Of a stretch of DNA of 52,760 nucleotides, positions 24,207 through 33,393 are shown piece after piece (within the stretch, counting starts at the first letter, position 1; every line of letters begins with the position of its first letter). The stretch spans positions 1 to 52,760 of the forward strand of contig JAYFQW010000046.1 of NCBI GenBank assembly GCA_034926675.1, read 5' to 3'. The notes beneath the pieces were generated by a model. That model was not told the origin of the DNA and did not search any database. It worked only from the letters and a program-made list of their open reading frames with translations. Source of the stretch: Clostridia bacterium. Its GTDB lineage: Bacteria; Bacillota; DTU025. A program made the translations under genes and the position numbers.

Positions 24207-27200
24207 GTGGCCGATGTTATTGCTGATGCCAAGATCATACCCCCTAGACGTAGAAGGACAGTCATATCAAGACCACGCCTGACTGCGCTATTCTCCGAAG
24301 CCATCGACTATGGCCTAACCCTTGTGCAGGCCGGTCCTGGCTACGGGAAGAGCACGGAGCTTAGCGCATTGTTCGACTCCTATGCAGGCCCGAAGTTCTG
24401 GTATTCGCTCACTGGCGATGATCGGGATCCTGTCGCTTTTCTGATTGGATTGGCTTGCTCGATCAACTGTCGCTGCCCAGGCAGCATCGACTCACCATCC
24501 CTGGCGAAGGTGCTCCGCGAGGATCTCGACGAGGCGGCGCGGGTCATCTCCGGAGCAGTGCGGGCGGTTTCCCAACTGGATGAGCCATTGTTCATAGTCG
24601 ACGATTTTGATCATTCTGGTTCCGACCCAAGGGTGGGGAGGGCCTTGGAGACTCTCGTGGGCTTCCAGCCCGGCCGCGTTCATTGGATAGTGGCCGGAAG
24701 GGAGAAGGTCGGGTATGAATGGGTGAGGAGGTTGCGAACTCGGGCAGAGGTACTCGAGATCGACGCCCATGCACTCGCCTTCTCCATGGATGAGGTGGAG
24801 AAGCTGTTTGCGGACGGGTACGGGATCCCGCTCTCTCCCGACGAAGCCAACCTCGTGCATCTGCGCACTGAGGGATGGGCGATGGGAATGGAGCTCACCA
24901 ATCAGGCGCTCAGAAAGGGAGCGGCACTGGAGAGAATTCTGGCTGGTGATTTCTCGTCGCTTTCAGGCCTCGCCAACTACCTCGCGTGCGAGGTCCTTGA
25001 GAGGCTTGATGCCGAGCTTGTGGATTTCCTGGAGCGCACCAGCATCCTGGATGAGATCGATACTGGACTGGCTGACGCCGTGGTCCCCTCAGGACGTGGC
25101 GCTGAGCTATTCCTCAAGGCCCGCGAGACAGGGCTTTTCCTGTATGACCAGGGAGGCGCGGCGCGATGCCACAATGTGCTGCAGGAGTTCCTGAGAAAGC
25201 GGCTGGCCGCTCGGGCGCCGGAACTGCCTCAGGCGGGAGTCCAATCACGGGCCCTGCCCCCGGCGCAGCAGGCCCATATCGCAGCTGCACGGGTGTACTG
25301 CGACCGCGGCCACCACGAGAAGGCCATAGGTCATCTGATCGCCGCAGGCGAGTTTCATCCTGCCGCCCGTGAACTGACCCGCGTAGCAGACCGTCTGCTC
25401 TCTGATGGCAGGGCCGACACCCTCATCGGCTGGGTGGAGCAGATACCCGCTGATCTGCTTCAGTCTCGGCCCGAGCTGTTCGTGTCCCACGCTACTGCAC
25501 TTCGCATGCGAAGTCGCTTCGATGAAGCCCTTTTACTGTTGGACCGGGCGGCAGTTGTGTATCGTTCCTCAGGGGATCGTGCAGCAGAGGCCATGGCCAC
25601 AGCAGGGAAGGCCCAAGTGTATCTTGACACGGTCCAACCCGCCCCGGCAGAGGGGCTGCTCACAGAGGCGCTTGAGCTTCTTCCCGCCGATTCCCGTTTC
25701 GAACGGGCCCAGATACTGCGCATGATGGCAGAGAACAAGACGAACCAGGGGGATCTCAAGGGGGCGGTTCACTGTTCCGAAGAGGCGGACGCCCTGTCGG
25801 AGCATGCGGTTGAGAGCGAAATGGACATCCGCGTTTACCTGCGGACTGGGCGCATAAGCCTTGCACAGCGAGCCTTGGAGCGACGGATGAAGGCAGAGGA
25901 GGACCTCGGATCTGATAGGCCGCCGCGTTCACACAGGGAGAGCAGGCTCTTGCTGTCTCTGATCTACTCATTCCTCGGCGAACCGGTGCGTGCTCTCTCT
26001 TGTGCCCGGGAAGGCATCGCCCTCGCCGAGAGGCTCAGGTCGCCATTTGCCGAGGCAGTGGCTTACATGCGCCTTGGACATGCGTTACAGCTCAAACCTT
26101 TGATGTCGGTTGAGGACATGCGGGAGGCCCAGGAAGCGTACCAACGGGCCATCCAGCTGTCGGATGAACTGCATGTGGCCCGGGGCCGTGCTGAACCCCT
26201 GCTTGGCCTGGCGTTTCTAGAGGGTGCTTACGGTGAGCTTCCTAGAGCCGCAGCGAATGCGCGGGAGAGCATAAGGATATGTGATGAGGCTGGAGATGGC
26301 TGGTTGCGAGCGCTCGCGATGGTCTCTATGGGAGCGGCATTCTTCTACCATAGGGAATATGAGCACGCGCTCGAGTGGTTTCACCGTTCAGAAGCCGTGT
26401 TCGAGGAGTGCGGAGACACCTATGGGGTGTGTGTTAGCCTGCTGTGGCAGGCGATCGCACTCCTGCCTGCGCATGCTGCATCAGCTACGTTCGCTGACAC
26501 ATCGCGGGCGCTGTTCGGACTTATGCAGACCCACGCATATGAGTTTCTCACCGCTCGTCCAACCTTCCTCGGCCCGAAGGACCCGAATGTGTTCGTTCCG
26601 GTGCTTCTTGAGGCGCGGAGGTTGGATGTGCGTCCGGAGTATGTGTCGTGGCTCATGGCGTCCCTGGGGCTATCGAGGGTGGAGAGCCATCCAGGGTATA
26701 CCCTATACGTGAGGACGCTTGGGCAGTTCCGCGTGTTTCGCGGTCGCGATGACGTGGGTCTTCGCGATTTCAAGCGCGAGAAGGCCGTGCGCCTGCTCCA
26801 GTACCTCATTACCTTCAGGCGCGAGCTCGTCCCCAAGGAGCGAATACTCGAAACGTTGTGGCCAGGACTTGACTACGAGACTGCCAATCGGGATTTCAAG
26901 GTGGCTCTGAACGCCCTGTCGAATGCACTTGAGCCCTCTCGGCCTGCTCGGGGAAGCTCATTCTACATCGTCAGGCAGGGGGATGCGTATGGTTTGAACC
27001 TCGCATCTAGTTACTGGATTGATGCTGAGGAGTTTGAGTCGCTGATGTCGAAGGGCAACCTCCTCAACGACCGTTCACCTGCCGATGCTCTTGAGGTGTA
27101 CAGGCGCGGGTTCGAGCTGTACGAGGGCGATTATCTGGCTGGCCTGCTATATGAGGACTGGTGCTCCGTGGAGAGGGAGCGTGTCCTGTCGCTGTATCTG

Positions 27201-27461
27201 CGTTCTGCGTCGAAGTATGCGAGGCTCTTGGCCGAGGGTGGGCACTACGAAGAGTGCATTCATGTGTGCGAGAGGCTCATCTCCAGGGACAATTGCTGGG
27301 AGGAAGCCTACCGGCTGCTGATGCTGTGCCACTTCAAGCTTGGGTCCCGCTCGGCGGCTGTCAGGGCGTATGAACGGTGTGTTGACAGGCTCGAACATGA
27401 CCTCGGCGTCGTTCCGATGCCCAGCACGAAGGAGCTTTACAGGAGAATCCTTGGAACATGA
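24207..27461 (+). CDS. MalT/SARP-type large transcriptional regulator (STAND ATPase-TPR-BTAD)
   Basis: About 1,084 residues. An N-terminal P-loop ATPase of the STAND/MalT type has GPGYGKST near residue 45 and FIVDDFD as Walker B. A helical region and multiple TPR units (about 430-800) follow. A winged-helix OmpR-like DNA-binding domain starts near residue 830 (LYVRTLGQFRVFRG, then PKERILETLWPG), and a C-terminal BTAD domain ends YRRILGT. GGAGG at 24194-24198 is only two bases from ATG 24201 but eight bases from GTG 24207, so I prefer the latter. Such proteins integrate a ligand or protein signal to activate nearby genes. The SDR-thiolase-Liv operon starts 155 bases downstream, and the TrmB gene diverges upstream. 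Confidence 0.85.
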   Translation: MADVIADAKIIPPRRRRTVISRPRLTALFSEAIDYGLTLVQAGPGYGKSTELSALFDSYAGPKFWYSLTGDDRDPVAFLIGLACSINCRCPGSIDSPSLAKVLREDLDEAARVISGAVRAVSQLDEPLFIVDDFDHSGSDPRVGRALETLVGFQPGRVHWIVAGREKVGYEWVRRLRTRAEVLEIDAHALAFSMDEVEKLFADGYGIPLSPDEANLVHLRTEGWAMGMELTNQALRKGAALERILAGDFSSLSGLANYLACEVLERLDAELVDFLERTSILDEIDTGLADAVVPSGRGAELFLKARETGLFLYDQGGAARCHNVLQEFLRKRLAARAPELPQAGVQSRALPPAQQAHIAAARVYCDRGHHEKAIGHLIAAGEFHPAARELTRVADRLLSDGRADTLIGWVEQIPADLLQSRPELFVSHATALRMRSRFDEALLLLDRAAVVYRSSGDRAAEAMATAGKAQVYLDTVQPAPAEGLLTEALELLPADSRFERAQILRMMAENKTNQGDLKGAVHCSEEADALSEHAVESEMDIRVYLRTGRISLAQRALERRMKAEEDLGSDRPPRSHRESRLLLSLIYSFLGEPVRALSCAREGIALAERLRSPFAEAVAYMRLGHALQLKPLMSVEDMREAQEAYQRAIQLSDELHVARGRAEPLLGLAFLEGAYGELPRAAANARESIRICDEAGDGWLRALAMVSMGAAFFYHREYEHALEWFHRSEAVFEECGDTYGVCVSLLWQAIALLPAHAASATFADTSRALFGLMQTHAYEFLTARPTFLGPKDPNVFVPVLLEARRLDVRPEYVSWLMASLGLSRVESHPGYTLYVRTLGQFRVFRGRDDVGLRDFKREKAVRLLQYLITFRRELVPKERILETLWPGLDYETANRDFKVALNALSNALEPSRPARGSSFYIVRQGDAYGLNLASSYWIDAEEFESLMSKGNLLNDRSPADALEVYRRGFELYEGDYLAGLLYEDWCSVERERVLSLYLRSASKYARLLAEGGHYEECIHVCERLISRDNCWEEAYRLLMLCHFKLGSRSAAVRAYERCVDRLEHDLGVVPMPSTKELYRRILGT

Positions 27462-27496
27462 GGAGTATGGAGTGTAACTCCTCTGCAACTCCCGGG

Positions 27497-27545
27497 CAAC
27501 GCCCGCATCTTACGCTTACAGCGTAGGGTGCGGGCATTGTGTTTC
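27497..27545 (+). terminator. Intrinsic terminator after the large regulator
   Basis: A 19-bp imperfect stem (27497-27515 with 27521-27539; one C-A mismatch, two G-T pairs) with loop TTACA, followed by TGTTTCT. It separates the regulator from the downstream operon. Confidence 0.75.
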
Positions 27546-27564
27546 TCGCCCCGCACCGTTCACC

Positions 27565-27593
27565 TTGACATGCGCGATGTACGACCCGAATGA
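27565..27593 (+). promoter_or_regulatory. Possible promoter of the SDR-thiolase-Liv operon
   Basis: A clear TTGACA at 27565-27570, but only a weak -10 (GAATGA at 27588-27593, 17-base spacing). A poor -10 would fit dependence on an activator such as the regulator just upstream. Confidence 0.35.
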
Positions 27594-27615
27594 AATATGA
27601 GGCAGGTGCAGTTCG

Positions 27616-28356
27616 ATGAGGCTTGATGGCAAGGTAGCGATAGTGACAGGCGGTGCGTCGGGAATCGGCAAGGAGACCTGCAGGGTATTCGCGGCAGAGG
27701 GAGCAAAGGTGGTCATCGCGGACTACAACGAGGCCGCGGGCCGGGCATTCGAGGCGGAGCTTACCGCTGCGGGGCACGCGGCTCTGTTCTTGCAGGTTGA
27801 CGTGTCCTCAAGCGAGCAGGTAAAGAAGACTGTGGCTACGGTAGTCGAAAAGTTCGGGAGAATCGATATTCTCATCAACAACGCTGGCATAACCGCGGAT
27901 GCTAGCCTTATGAAAATGACTGAGGAGCAGTGGGATCGGGTCATCAGCATTAACCTCAAGGGAGTGTTCAACTTCACCCAGGCGGTTGCGGCAGTGATGG
28001 CGCCCGCCGGCAAGGGGAAGATCGTGAGCGCCTCCTCGGTGGTTGGGATTCAGGGCAACTTCGGGCAGACGAATTACGTTGCTGCCAAGGCCGGCGTGAT
28101 CGGGATGACCAAGGTATGGGCGCGCGAGCTCGGCAGGAAGGGCATACGCGTGAATGCTGTTGCCCCTGGCTTCATTCTGACTGACATGACTGCAAAGATG
28201 CCGGAGACTGTGCTCGATGGAATGAAGTCCAAGACCCCAGTGGGCCGGCTCGGGCTTCCAAAGGACATCGCGAACGCCTATCTATTCCTCGCCTCCGATG
28301 AGTCGGACTTCGTGAACGGGGCCGTTCTCTCAGTCGACGGAGGCGTGACAATCTAG
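27616..28356 (+). CDS. SDR-family 3-oxoacyl-ACP / acetoacetyl-CoA reductase (FabG/PhaB-like)
   Basis: A classical short-chain dehydrogenase (246 residues). NAD(P)-binding TGGASGIGKE (residues 11-20), NNAGIT, catalytic Ser in SASSVVG and the YxxxK pair in NYVAAKAGV, then VAPGFILTDMT. It reduces 3-oxoacyl thioesters to 3-hydroxyacyl thioesters, or the reverse. ADYN at the end of beta-2 (acidic Asp) favours NAD(H) over NADP(H), which fits a catabolic 3-hydroxyacyl-CoA dehydrogenase role; this is inference. Next to a thiolase two genes downstream, it probably handles acetoacetyl-CoA or a methyl-branched analogue from amino acid breakdown. Confidence 0.88.
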   Translation: MRLDGKVAIVTGGASGIGKETCRVFAAEGAKVVIADYNEAAGRAFEAELTAAGHAALFLQVDVSSSEQVKKTVATVVEKFGRIDILINNAGITADASLMKMTEEQWDRVISINLKGVFNFTQAVAAVMAPAGKGKIVSASSVVGIQGNFGQTNYVAAKAGVIGMTKVWARELGRKGIRVNAVAPGFILTDMTAKMPETVLDGMKSKTPVGRLGLPKDIANAYLFLASDESDFVNGAVLSVDGGVTI

Positions 28357-28388
28357 CGTTCCGCATGCTCGCGGCGGAGGAGGAGAAC

Positions 28389-28676
28389 ATGGGCGGCTGT
28401 GGCGAAGTTGTGATGGCGTCCTTCGTGGTGCGATTCACGCAGGAGATTGATGAAGCTGGGGCTGCGATCGGCCAATCCGAATCGGTGGGAATCGAGGCTG
28501 AGGCCGTAGATCATGGCCAACGCCAGGCGCCGCCAAGATGGCGGGTGCTGGTAAGGCACATACAATCCGGCGAGGAGCGGCTTTTCACCGATTTTGCGCA
28601 AGCGATGGAGTTCATCGAGGGACGTGTAAGCGCCTTCGGCTATCAACACCAGCTCGAAAGGAGTCCAGAGGAATGA
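28389..28676 (+). CDS. Small conserved-looking hypothetical protein between SDR and thiolase
   Basis: 95 residues from ATG 28389, with AGGAGGAG ending a few bases upstream (28378-28385). It has two parts: [13 protein letters not shown] near the N-terminus, and [19 protein letters not shown] then AMEFIEGRV at the C-terminus. The latter half resembles many short uncharacterised proteins that end in a 'HIQSGEE..F.....FI' pattern. The stop overlaps the thiolase start (ATGA), so it is translationally coupled and likely a real member of the operon. Function unknown. Confidence 0.7.
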   Translation: MGGCGEVVMASFVVRFTQEIDEAGAAIGQSESVGIEAEAVDHGQRQAPPRWRVLVRHIQSGEERLFTDFAQAMEFIEGRVSAFGYQHQLERSPEE

Positions 28677-29854
28677 GAGAGGTCGTCATTACATCTGCGG
28701 TCAGAACTGCAATCGGCTCGTTCAATGGCACTCTGGCGCCATTCCAAGCCTGGGAACTCGGGGCTATCGCTATCAAGGAGGCACTGGCGCGTTCGAGTGT
28801 AGAGCCTGGAGCTGTGGATGAAGTATTCCTTGGAAGCATCCTAACTGGGGCGCAGGGCTCCAATCCCGCGCGTAGGGCATCTTTGAAGGCAGGCCTGCCA
28901 GTCGAGGTTCCCGCCACTACGTTGAATATGGTGTGCGGCTCCGGGCTGAAGTCAGTCGTGCTGGCTGCCCAGGCCATTGGGGCCGGCGATGACGAAATCG
29001 TGGTAGCTGGCGGGGCGGAGAGCATGTCCAACGCGGTTTACTTCATGGACAGCGCCAGATGGGGTATGCGCATGGGCCATGGCCAGATCAAGGACGAGAT
29101 GATAATGAACGCCCTGTGGTGCCCGTTCGGCGACGTGCACATGGGAATCACGGCTGAGAACGTAGCGGCCAAGTACGGAATCACCCGCCAGGAGCAGGAC
29201 GAGTTCGCCCTCGCAAGCCAGATCAAGGCGAACGCGGCCATCGCATCTGGTAAGTTCGAACGCGAGATCGTGCCTGTGGAGATTCCGCAGAAGAAGGGCG
29301 ATCCGATTCTGTTCGCCAAGGACGAATATCCTCGGGCAGGCGCCACGATCGAGGGCCTCGCCAAGCTGAAGCCTGCGTTCAAGAAAGACGGAACAGTCAC
29401 AGCTGGGAACGCATCTGGCATAAACGACGGGGCTGCAGCCGTGGTGGTGATGAGCGCCGAGCGTGCAGCGAAGCTTGGGATCAAGCCTCTCGCGGTGATC
29501 CGTTCCTATGGGTACGCTGGAGTAGAGCCATCCATCATGGGCATGGGCCCTGTTCCAGCCACGAAGAAGGCACTCGCCAAGATCGGCGCGGCCGTAGGCG
29601 ACATGGACCTCATCGAAGCCAATGAGGCATTCGCAGCTCAGTCTCTGGGGGTTGCCCGGGAACTCAATTGGGACCCCACCCGTGTCAACGTCAACGGTGG
29701 GGCCATAGCTCTCGGCCATCCAGTGGGCGCGAGCGGCGCTCGCATTCTCGTTACGCTGATCCACGCACTCATAGACAGGGGCCTCAAGAAGGGCCTTGCC
29801 ACTCTGTGTGTTGGCGGAGGGCAGGGCGTTTCCGCCGTGATAGAGATCGTCTGA
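28673..29854 (+). CDS. Acetyl-CoA C-acetyltransferase (thiolase)
   Basis: 393 residues, the usual thiolase length. The nucleophilic cysteine is C88 in [19 protein letters not shown] lies in the loop domain. The catalytic histidine is in [17 protein letters not shown], and the second cysteine is in LCVGGGQG. It condenses two acetyl-CoA to acetoacetyl-CoA or cleaves 3-ketoacyl-CoA. With the SDR it forms a two-step 3-hydroxyacyl/3-ketoacyl-CoA module. Co-transcription with a Liv transporter suggests breakdown of imported branched-chain amino acids or acids (e.g. isoleucine to 2-methylacetoacetyl-CoA), although dehydrogenase and hydratase genes are not in the window. Confidence 0.93.
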   Translation: MREVVITSAVRTAIGSFNGTLAPFQAWELGAIAIKEALARSSVEPGAVDEVFLGSILTGAQGSNPARRASLKAGLPVEVPATTLNMVCGSGLKSVVLAAQAIGAGDDEIVVAGGAESMSNAVYFMDSARWGMRMGHGQIKDEMIMNALWCPFGDVHMGITAENVAAKYGITRQEQDEFALASQIKANAAIASGKFEREIVPVEIPQKKGDPILFAKDEYPRAGATIEGLAKLKPAFKKDGTVTAGNASGINDGAAAVVVMSAERAAKLGIKPLAVIRSYGYAGVEPSIMGMGPVPATKKALAKIGAAVGDMDLIEANEAFAAQSLGVARELNWDPTRVNVNGGAIALGHPVGASGARILVTLIHALIDRGLKKGLATLCVGGGQGVSAVIEIV

Positions 29855-29923
29855 GGGAGCCCTTGGCTAACGCAACTGTGGGACCCGGCCGGACCGGCGG
29901 AACTAGGACTGGGGGTTGGCTAG

Positions 29924-30793
29924 ATGCTCGGCCAGCAGATCGTAAGCGGGCTCTCGGCGGGGTGCCTGTACGCCCTGGCGGCGCTGGGGCTAGTGTTGAT
30001 ATACCGCACAATGGACATAGTCAATTTCGCCCACGGCGAGATGGCCATGATATCCACGTTCGTTGCGCACACGCTGCTCGTGCGCGCAGGGCTTCCCTAC
30101 GTCCTGGCCGCCCTCGGCGCACTCGTATTCGCTGCGCTATTCGGCATGATCGTAGAGCGTGTGTTCCTGAGGCCGATCCAGAACGGGCCGCTGATCAGCA
30201 TGATGATAATGACACTCGGCCTACTCATGGTGCTGAGTGGAGCAGCCGGCTGGGTGTGGGGATTCGACCCAATGAGTTTCCCACGCGCAGTGCGAGGCGC
30301 GCCTCTCTTCGTCGGCGATCTCATCATCACCCGTGATACCCTCCTTGTGCTCGCAGTGACGCTGGCAATGGCGGGAGCGCTTTATGCGGTGCTCAGGTTC
30401 ACCATGGCCGGCATTGCGATAAGAGCGACCAGCCAGAATTCCCGGGCCGCTCGGCTGATGGGGGTCCCTGTGCCGAGGGTATACTCGCTGACCTGGGGCA
30501 TTAGCGCCGTGCTGGGGGCGGTGGCGGGGATACTCATCGCGCCTACTACGTTCCTGAGTCCGAGCATGATGGCGGAAGTGCAGATCAAGGCGTTCACAGC
30601 CGCTGTTCTCGGAGGCTTCACTAGTTTGCCTGGCGCCGTGTTGGGAGGCCTGCTTCTCGGGGTTCTTGAGAACATCGTGGCGGGCTACATATCGACTCAG
30701 CTGAAGAGCACATTCGCTTTTGCGCTCATCATGGTCGTCCTGTTCATCAGGCCAAACGGGCTTCTGGGCTCGACTCAGAGAAGGAAGGTGTGA
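29924..30793 (+). CDS. livH: Liv-type ABC transporter permease LivH (second system)
   Basis: 289 residues. MLGQQIVSGLSAGCLYALAALGLVLIYRTMDIVNFAHGEM is the canonical LivH N-terminus, and KAFTAAVLGGFTSLPGAVLGG is the ATPase-contact loop. Starts 69 bases after the thiolase; GGGGG precedes the start by about nine bases. First of five Liv genes in order H-M-G-F-J. Confidence 0.92.
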   Translation: MLGQQIVSGLSAGCLYALAALGLVLIYRTMDIVNFAHGEMAMISTFVAHTLLVRAGLPYVLAALGALVFAALFGMIVERVFLRPIQNGPLISMMIMTLGLLMVLSGAAGWVWGFDPMSFPRAVRGAPLFVGDLIITRDTLLVLAVTLAMAGALYAVLRFTMAGIAIRATSQNSRAARLMGVPVPRVYSLTWGISAVLGAVAGILIAPTTFLSPSMMAEVQIKAFTAAVLGGFTSLPGAVLGGLLLGVLENIVAGYISTQLKSTFAFALIMVVLFIRPNGLLGSTQRRKV

Positions 30794-30796
30794 CGT

Positions 30797-31876
30797 ATGA
30801 AGGATAGAGCATCTGGCAGCAGGGCGTGTGCGGATCGTGCAGCTTCTGCGGCTTCTGCGGCGAGGCCCGCAGCTGCCATCAGCGTCCGTGCGCGACATGG
30901 CTTCCTCTCAACGCCCACCAGCAAGAGACTCATGCTTGCTCTGGCTCTGATCCTGCTTCCTCTGATCACCGTGGCCGTGGATAGGGCGTATGTAGTCTAC
31001 ATCTATAGCCTCGTGATGGTGTACGTGATAGTTACCCTAGGACTGAACATCCTCACAGGATACACCGGGCAGATATCGATTGGGCACGCAGGGTTCATGG
31101 CCATATCGGCCTACGCTTCTGCGATCCTTACAGGCCGGTTCGGATTACCGTTCCCAGTCGCGATGATCCTGGCGGCGCTGCTATCGGCAGTCGTTGGCCT
31201 TGGCCTTGGAATCCCGGCGCTGAGGCTGAGAGGGCATTACCTGGCCATTTGCACTCTCGGTTTCGGTGTTGCGGTGAGCCAGCTCTCGGCGGTGTGGGAG
31301 GCTTTCACAGGAGGATACCAGGGTATGAAAGTGCCCACCGCCTCGGCCTTAGGGTTTAGGTTCGACACCGACCTCCGCTATTACTACCTTGCTCTTGTTG
31401 TGACATGGCTGCTGATTGAAGCGGCTAGGAACATGCTTCACACGCGACCTGGCCGGGCCCTGATGGCTGTTCGGGATAGCGAAGTGGCGGCGCAGGCTAT
31501 GGGGATAAACCTGTCCAAGTACAAGGTGGCCGCGTTCGCCATAAGCGCCTTTTACGCCGGAATGGCAGGGAGCCTTTACGCGCATCTGGTGAAATACGTG
31601 AGCCCCTTCGACTTCAGCGGCGCAGTGTCCATGACTTTGCTTGCCTCCATTGTGGTGGGCGGATTGGGCAGTGTTCCAGGTTCAATACTGGGAGCGGTGT
31701 TCATGACCCTGCTTCCCCACGTGTTCAGCCGCGTGAAGAATCTGCCCTTGGTTCTATCAGGGATCTCGCTGATCCTCGTGGTGCTGTTCCTGCCATATGG
31801 GCTCGTGAGCCTACCGTGGCGCATTAGGAGCCTCAGATCTGGTGTGAAGAGGGGTGCGAGCCATGGCGATGCTTGA
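30797..31876 (+). CDS. livM: Liv-type ABC transporter permease LivM (second system)
   Basis: 359 residues. The first 45 are an odd, Ala/Arg-rich cytoplasmic extension (ADRAASAASAARPAAA, with a repeated GCTTCTGCG in the DNA). The permease core follows: LGLNILTGYTGQISIGHAGFMA, LRLRGHYLAICTLGFGVA and FLPYGL near the end. GGAAGG lies about eight bases upstream. The stop overlaps livG. Confidence 0.92.
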   Translation: MKDRASGSRACADRAASAASAARPAAAISVRARHGFLSTPTSKRLMLALALILLPLITVAVDRAYVVYIYSLVMVYVIVTLGLNILTGYTGQISIGHAGFMAISAYASAILTGRFGLPFPVAMILAALLSAVVGLGLGIPALRLRGHYLAICTLGFGVAVSQLSAVWEAFTGGYQGMKVPTASALGFRFDTDLRYYYLALVVTWLLIEAARNMLHTRPGRALMAVRDSEVAAQAMGINLSKYKVAAFAISAFYAGMAGSLYAHLVKYVSPFDFSGAVSMTLLASIVVGGLGSVPGSILGAVFMTLLPHVFSRVKNLPLVLSGISLILVVLFLPYGLVSLPWRIRSLRSGVKRGASHGDA

Positions 31877-32642
31877 GCTCAATGGGGTTACCGTTAGGTT
31901 CGGCGGGCTTGTTGCAGTGAACTCCCTGAGCTTCAAGGTGGAGAAGGGAGATATACACGGTCTGATTGGACCCAACGGGGCTGGCAAGAGCACCGTCTTC
32001 AACTGCATCAGCCGTTTCATCAGGCCCGAGGAAGGAAGTATTTTCTTCGCCGGCAGACCTCTGGACTGCGAACCCCACGATGTAGTGCTCCGCGGCATCG
32101 GCCGGACTTTTCAGAACGTGGAGCTGTTCCGCGGCCAGACAGTGATGGACAACATCCTTCTCGGGATGCACACTGCCGGCGCCGCTGATTTCATCGGAGG
32201 GGCCTTCCTCTCGCGAAGGGTGAAAGCCGAGGAGGTGGAACTCCGGCTGCGAGCCGCTGAGGTCCTGAAGTTCCTTGGGATTGCCGAGTACGCGGCACGC
32301 CCGGCGCTTGGCCTGCCGTATGGCGTGCAGAAACTGATCGAGCTCGGTAGGGCTCTGGCTCTGCGTCCAAGCATGATCCTTCTAGATGAGCCCGTGGCGG
32401 GGATGAATCCAACAGAACGGGTTGAGCTCGCGAAGGTGATAAGGCGGATAAGGGACGAATTCCAGATGACGGTCCTCCTAGTGGAGCACGACATGTCGTT
32501 CGTTATGGGCCTGTGCAACGCGATCACCGTGATGAACTTCGGCAGCAAGATCGCGGAGGGGACCCCTTCGGAGGTGCAGAGAAACCCGTCGGTTATCCAA
32601 GCATACCTCGGGGAGGACACAGAAGATGCTGCGACTAAGTAA
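31863..32642 (+). CDS. livG: Liv-type ABC transporter ATPase LivG (second system)
   Basis: 259 residues. Walker A GPNGAGKST, the GRTFQNVELF Q-loop region, Walker B MILLDEPVAGMN and VLLVEHDM switch. The signature position reads LPYGVQKLIELGRAL instead of LSYGxQR, a common LivG variation. I chose ATG 31863 with GAGGGG eight bases upstream; ATG 31869 is also possible. Overlaps livM by 14 bases and livF by 17. Confidence 0.93.
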   Translation: MAMLELNGVTVRFGGLVAVNSLSFKVEKGDIHGLIGPNGAGKSTVFNCISRFIRPEEGSIFFAGRPLDCEPHDVVLRGIGRTFQNVELFRGQTVMDNILLGMHTAGAADFIGGAFLSRRVKAEEVELRLRAAEVLKFLGIAEYAARPALGLPYGVQKLIELGRALALRPSMILLDEPVAGMNPTERVELAKVIRRIRDEFQMTVLLVEHDMSFVMGLCNAITVMNFGSKIAEGTPSEVQRNPSVIQAYLGEDTEDAATK

Positions 32643-33342
32643 GCTCCAGGTCAACTACGGCATGGTCTCTGCACTCACTGACGTGTCTCTCGAGGTCCGC
32701 GAGGGCGAAATAGTGGCCTTGCTCGGTGCAAACGGAGCTGGGAAGACCACCACACTAAGGGCGATCTCAGGCATATGCCGACCGGCCTTTGGAAGCATCG
32801 AGTTTGCAGGCAAGCGCATCGATGGCTGCCCGCCCGAACGCATAGTCTCGTTAGGCATCGTGCAGGCGCCGGAGGGACGGCAGGTCTTCCCGGAGCTGTC
32901 AGTGAAGGAGAACCTCCTGATAGGGACCTACTCGCGCCGCGATCGCAGGAGCATCCCCGATGACTTCACACGGGTGTATGCGCGTTTCCCCATCCTGAAG
33001 GAGCGGGAAACCCAGCCGGCCGGCACCCTGTCCGGAGGAGAACAACAGATGCTGGCGATCGGCCGCGCTCTCATGGCCAGTCCGAGGCTGCTTCTCCTTG
33101 ACGAGCCTTCTCTCGGACTCGCGCCCATAGTCACGAGGCAGATATTCGATATCATTAGGACCCTCAATGATGAGGGCACGACAATACTCCTCGTTGAGCA
33201 AAACGCCCGGCTGGCCCTGGCCATCTCGAAACGGGCCTACATTCTTGAGATAGGCAAAGTTGTCCTATCCGGCCGGAGCGAAGAGCTTATGAAGAGCGAG
33301 GAGGTGAAGCGGTCTTACTTGGGCGGGAATGCGGGCAGGTAG
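32626..33342 (+). CDS. livF: Liv-type ABC transporter ATPase LivF (second system)
   Basis: 238 residues. Walker A GANGAGKTTT, QAPEGRQVFPELSVKENL, signature [15 protein letters not shown], Walker B LLLLDEPSLGLAP and LVEQNA switch, all typical LivF. GGGGAGG lies about ten bases before the ATG, inside livG. It works as a heterodimer with LivG. Confidence 0.94.
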   Translation: MLRLSKLQVNYGMVSALTDVSLEVREGEIVALLGANGAGKTTTLRAISGICRPAFGSIEFAGKRIDGCPPERIVSLGIVQAPEGRQVFPELSVKENLLIGTYSRRDRRSIPDDFTRVYARFPILKERETQPAGTLSGGEQQMLAIGRALMASPRLLLLDEPSLGLAPIVTRQIFDIIRTLNDEGTTILLVEQNARLALAISKRAYILEIGKVVLSGRSEELMKSEEVKRSYLGGNAGR

Positions 33343-33393
33343 TCGCACTTGGGTCCTGCGTGTTCAGATGACAAATATGTGGAGGCGAAAAGC

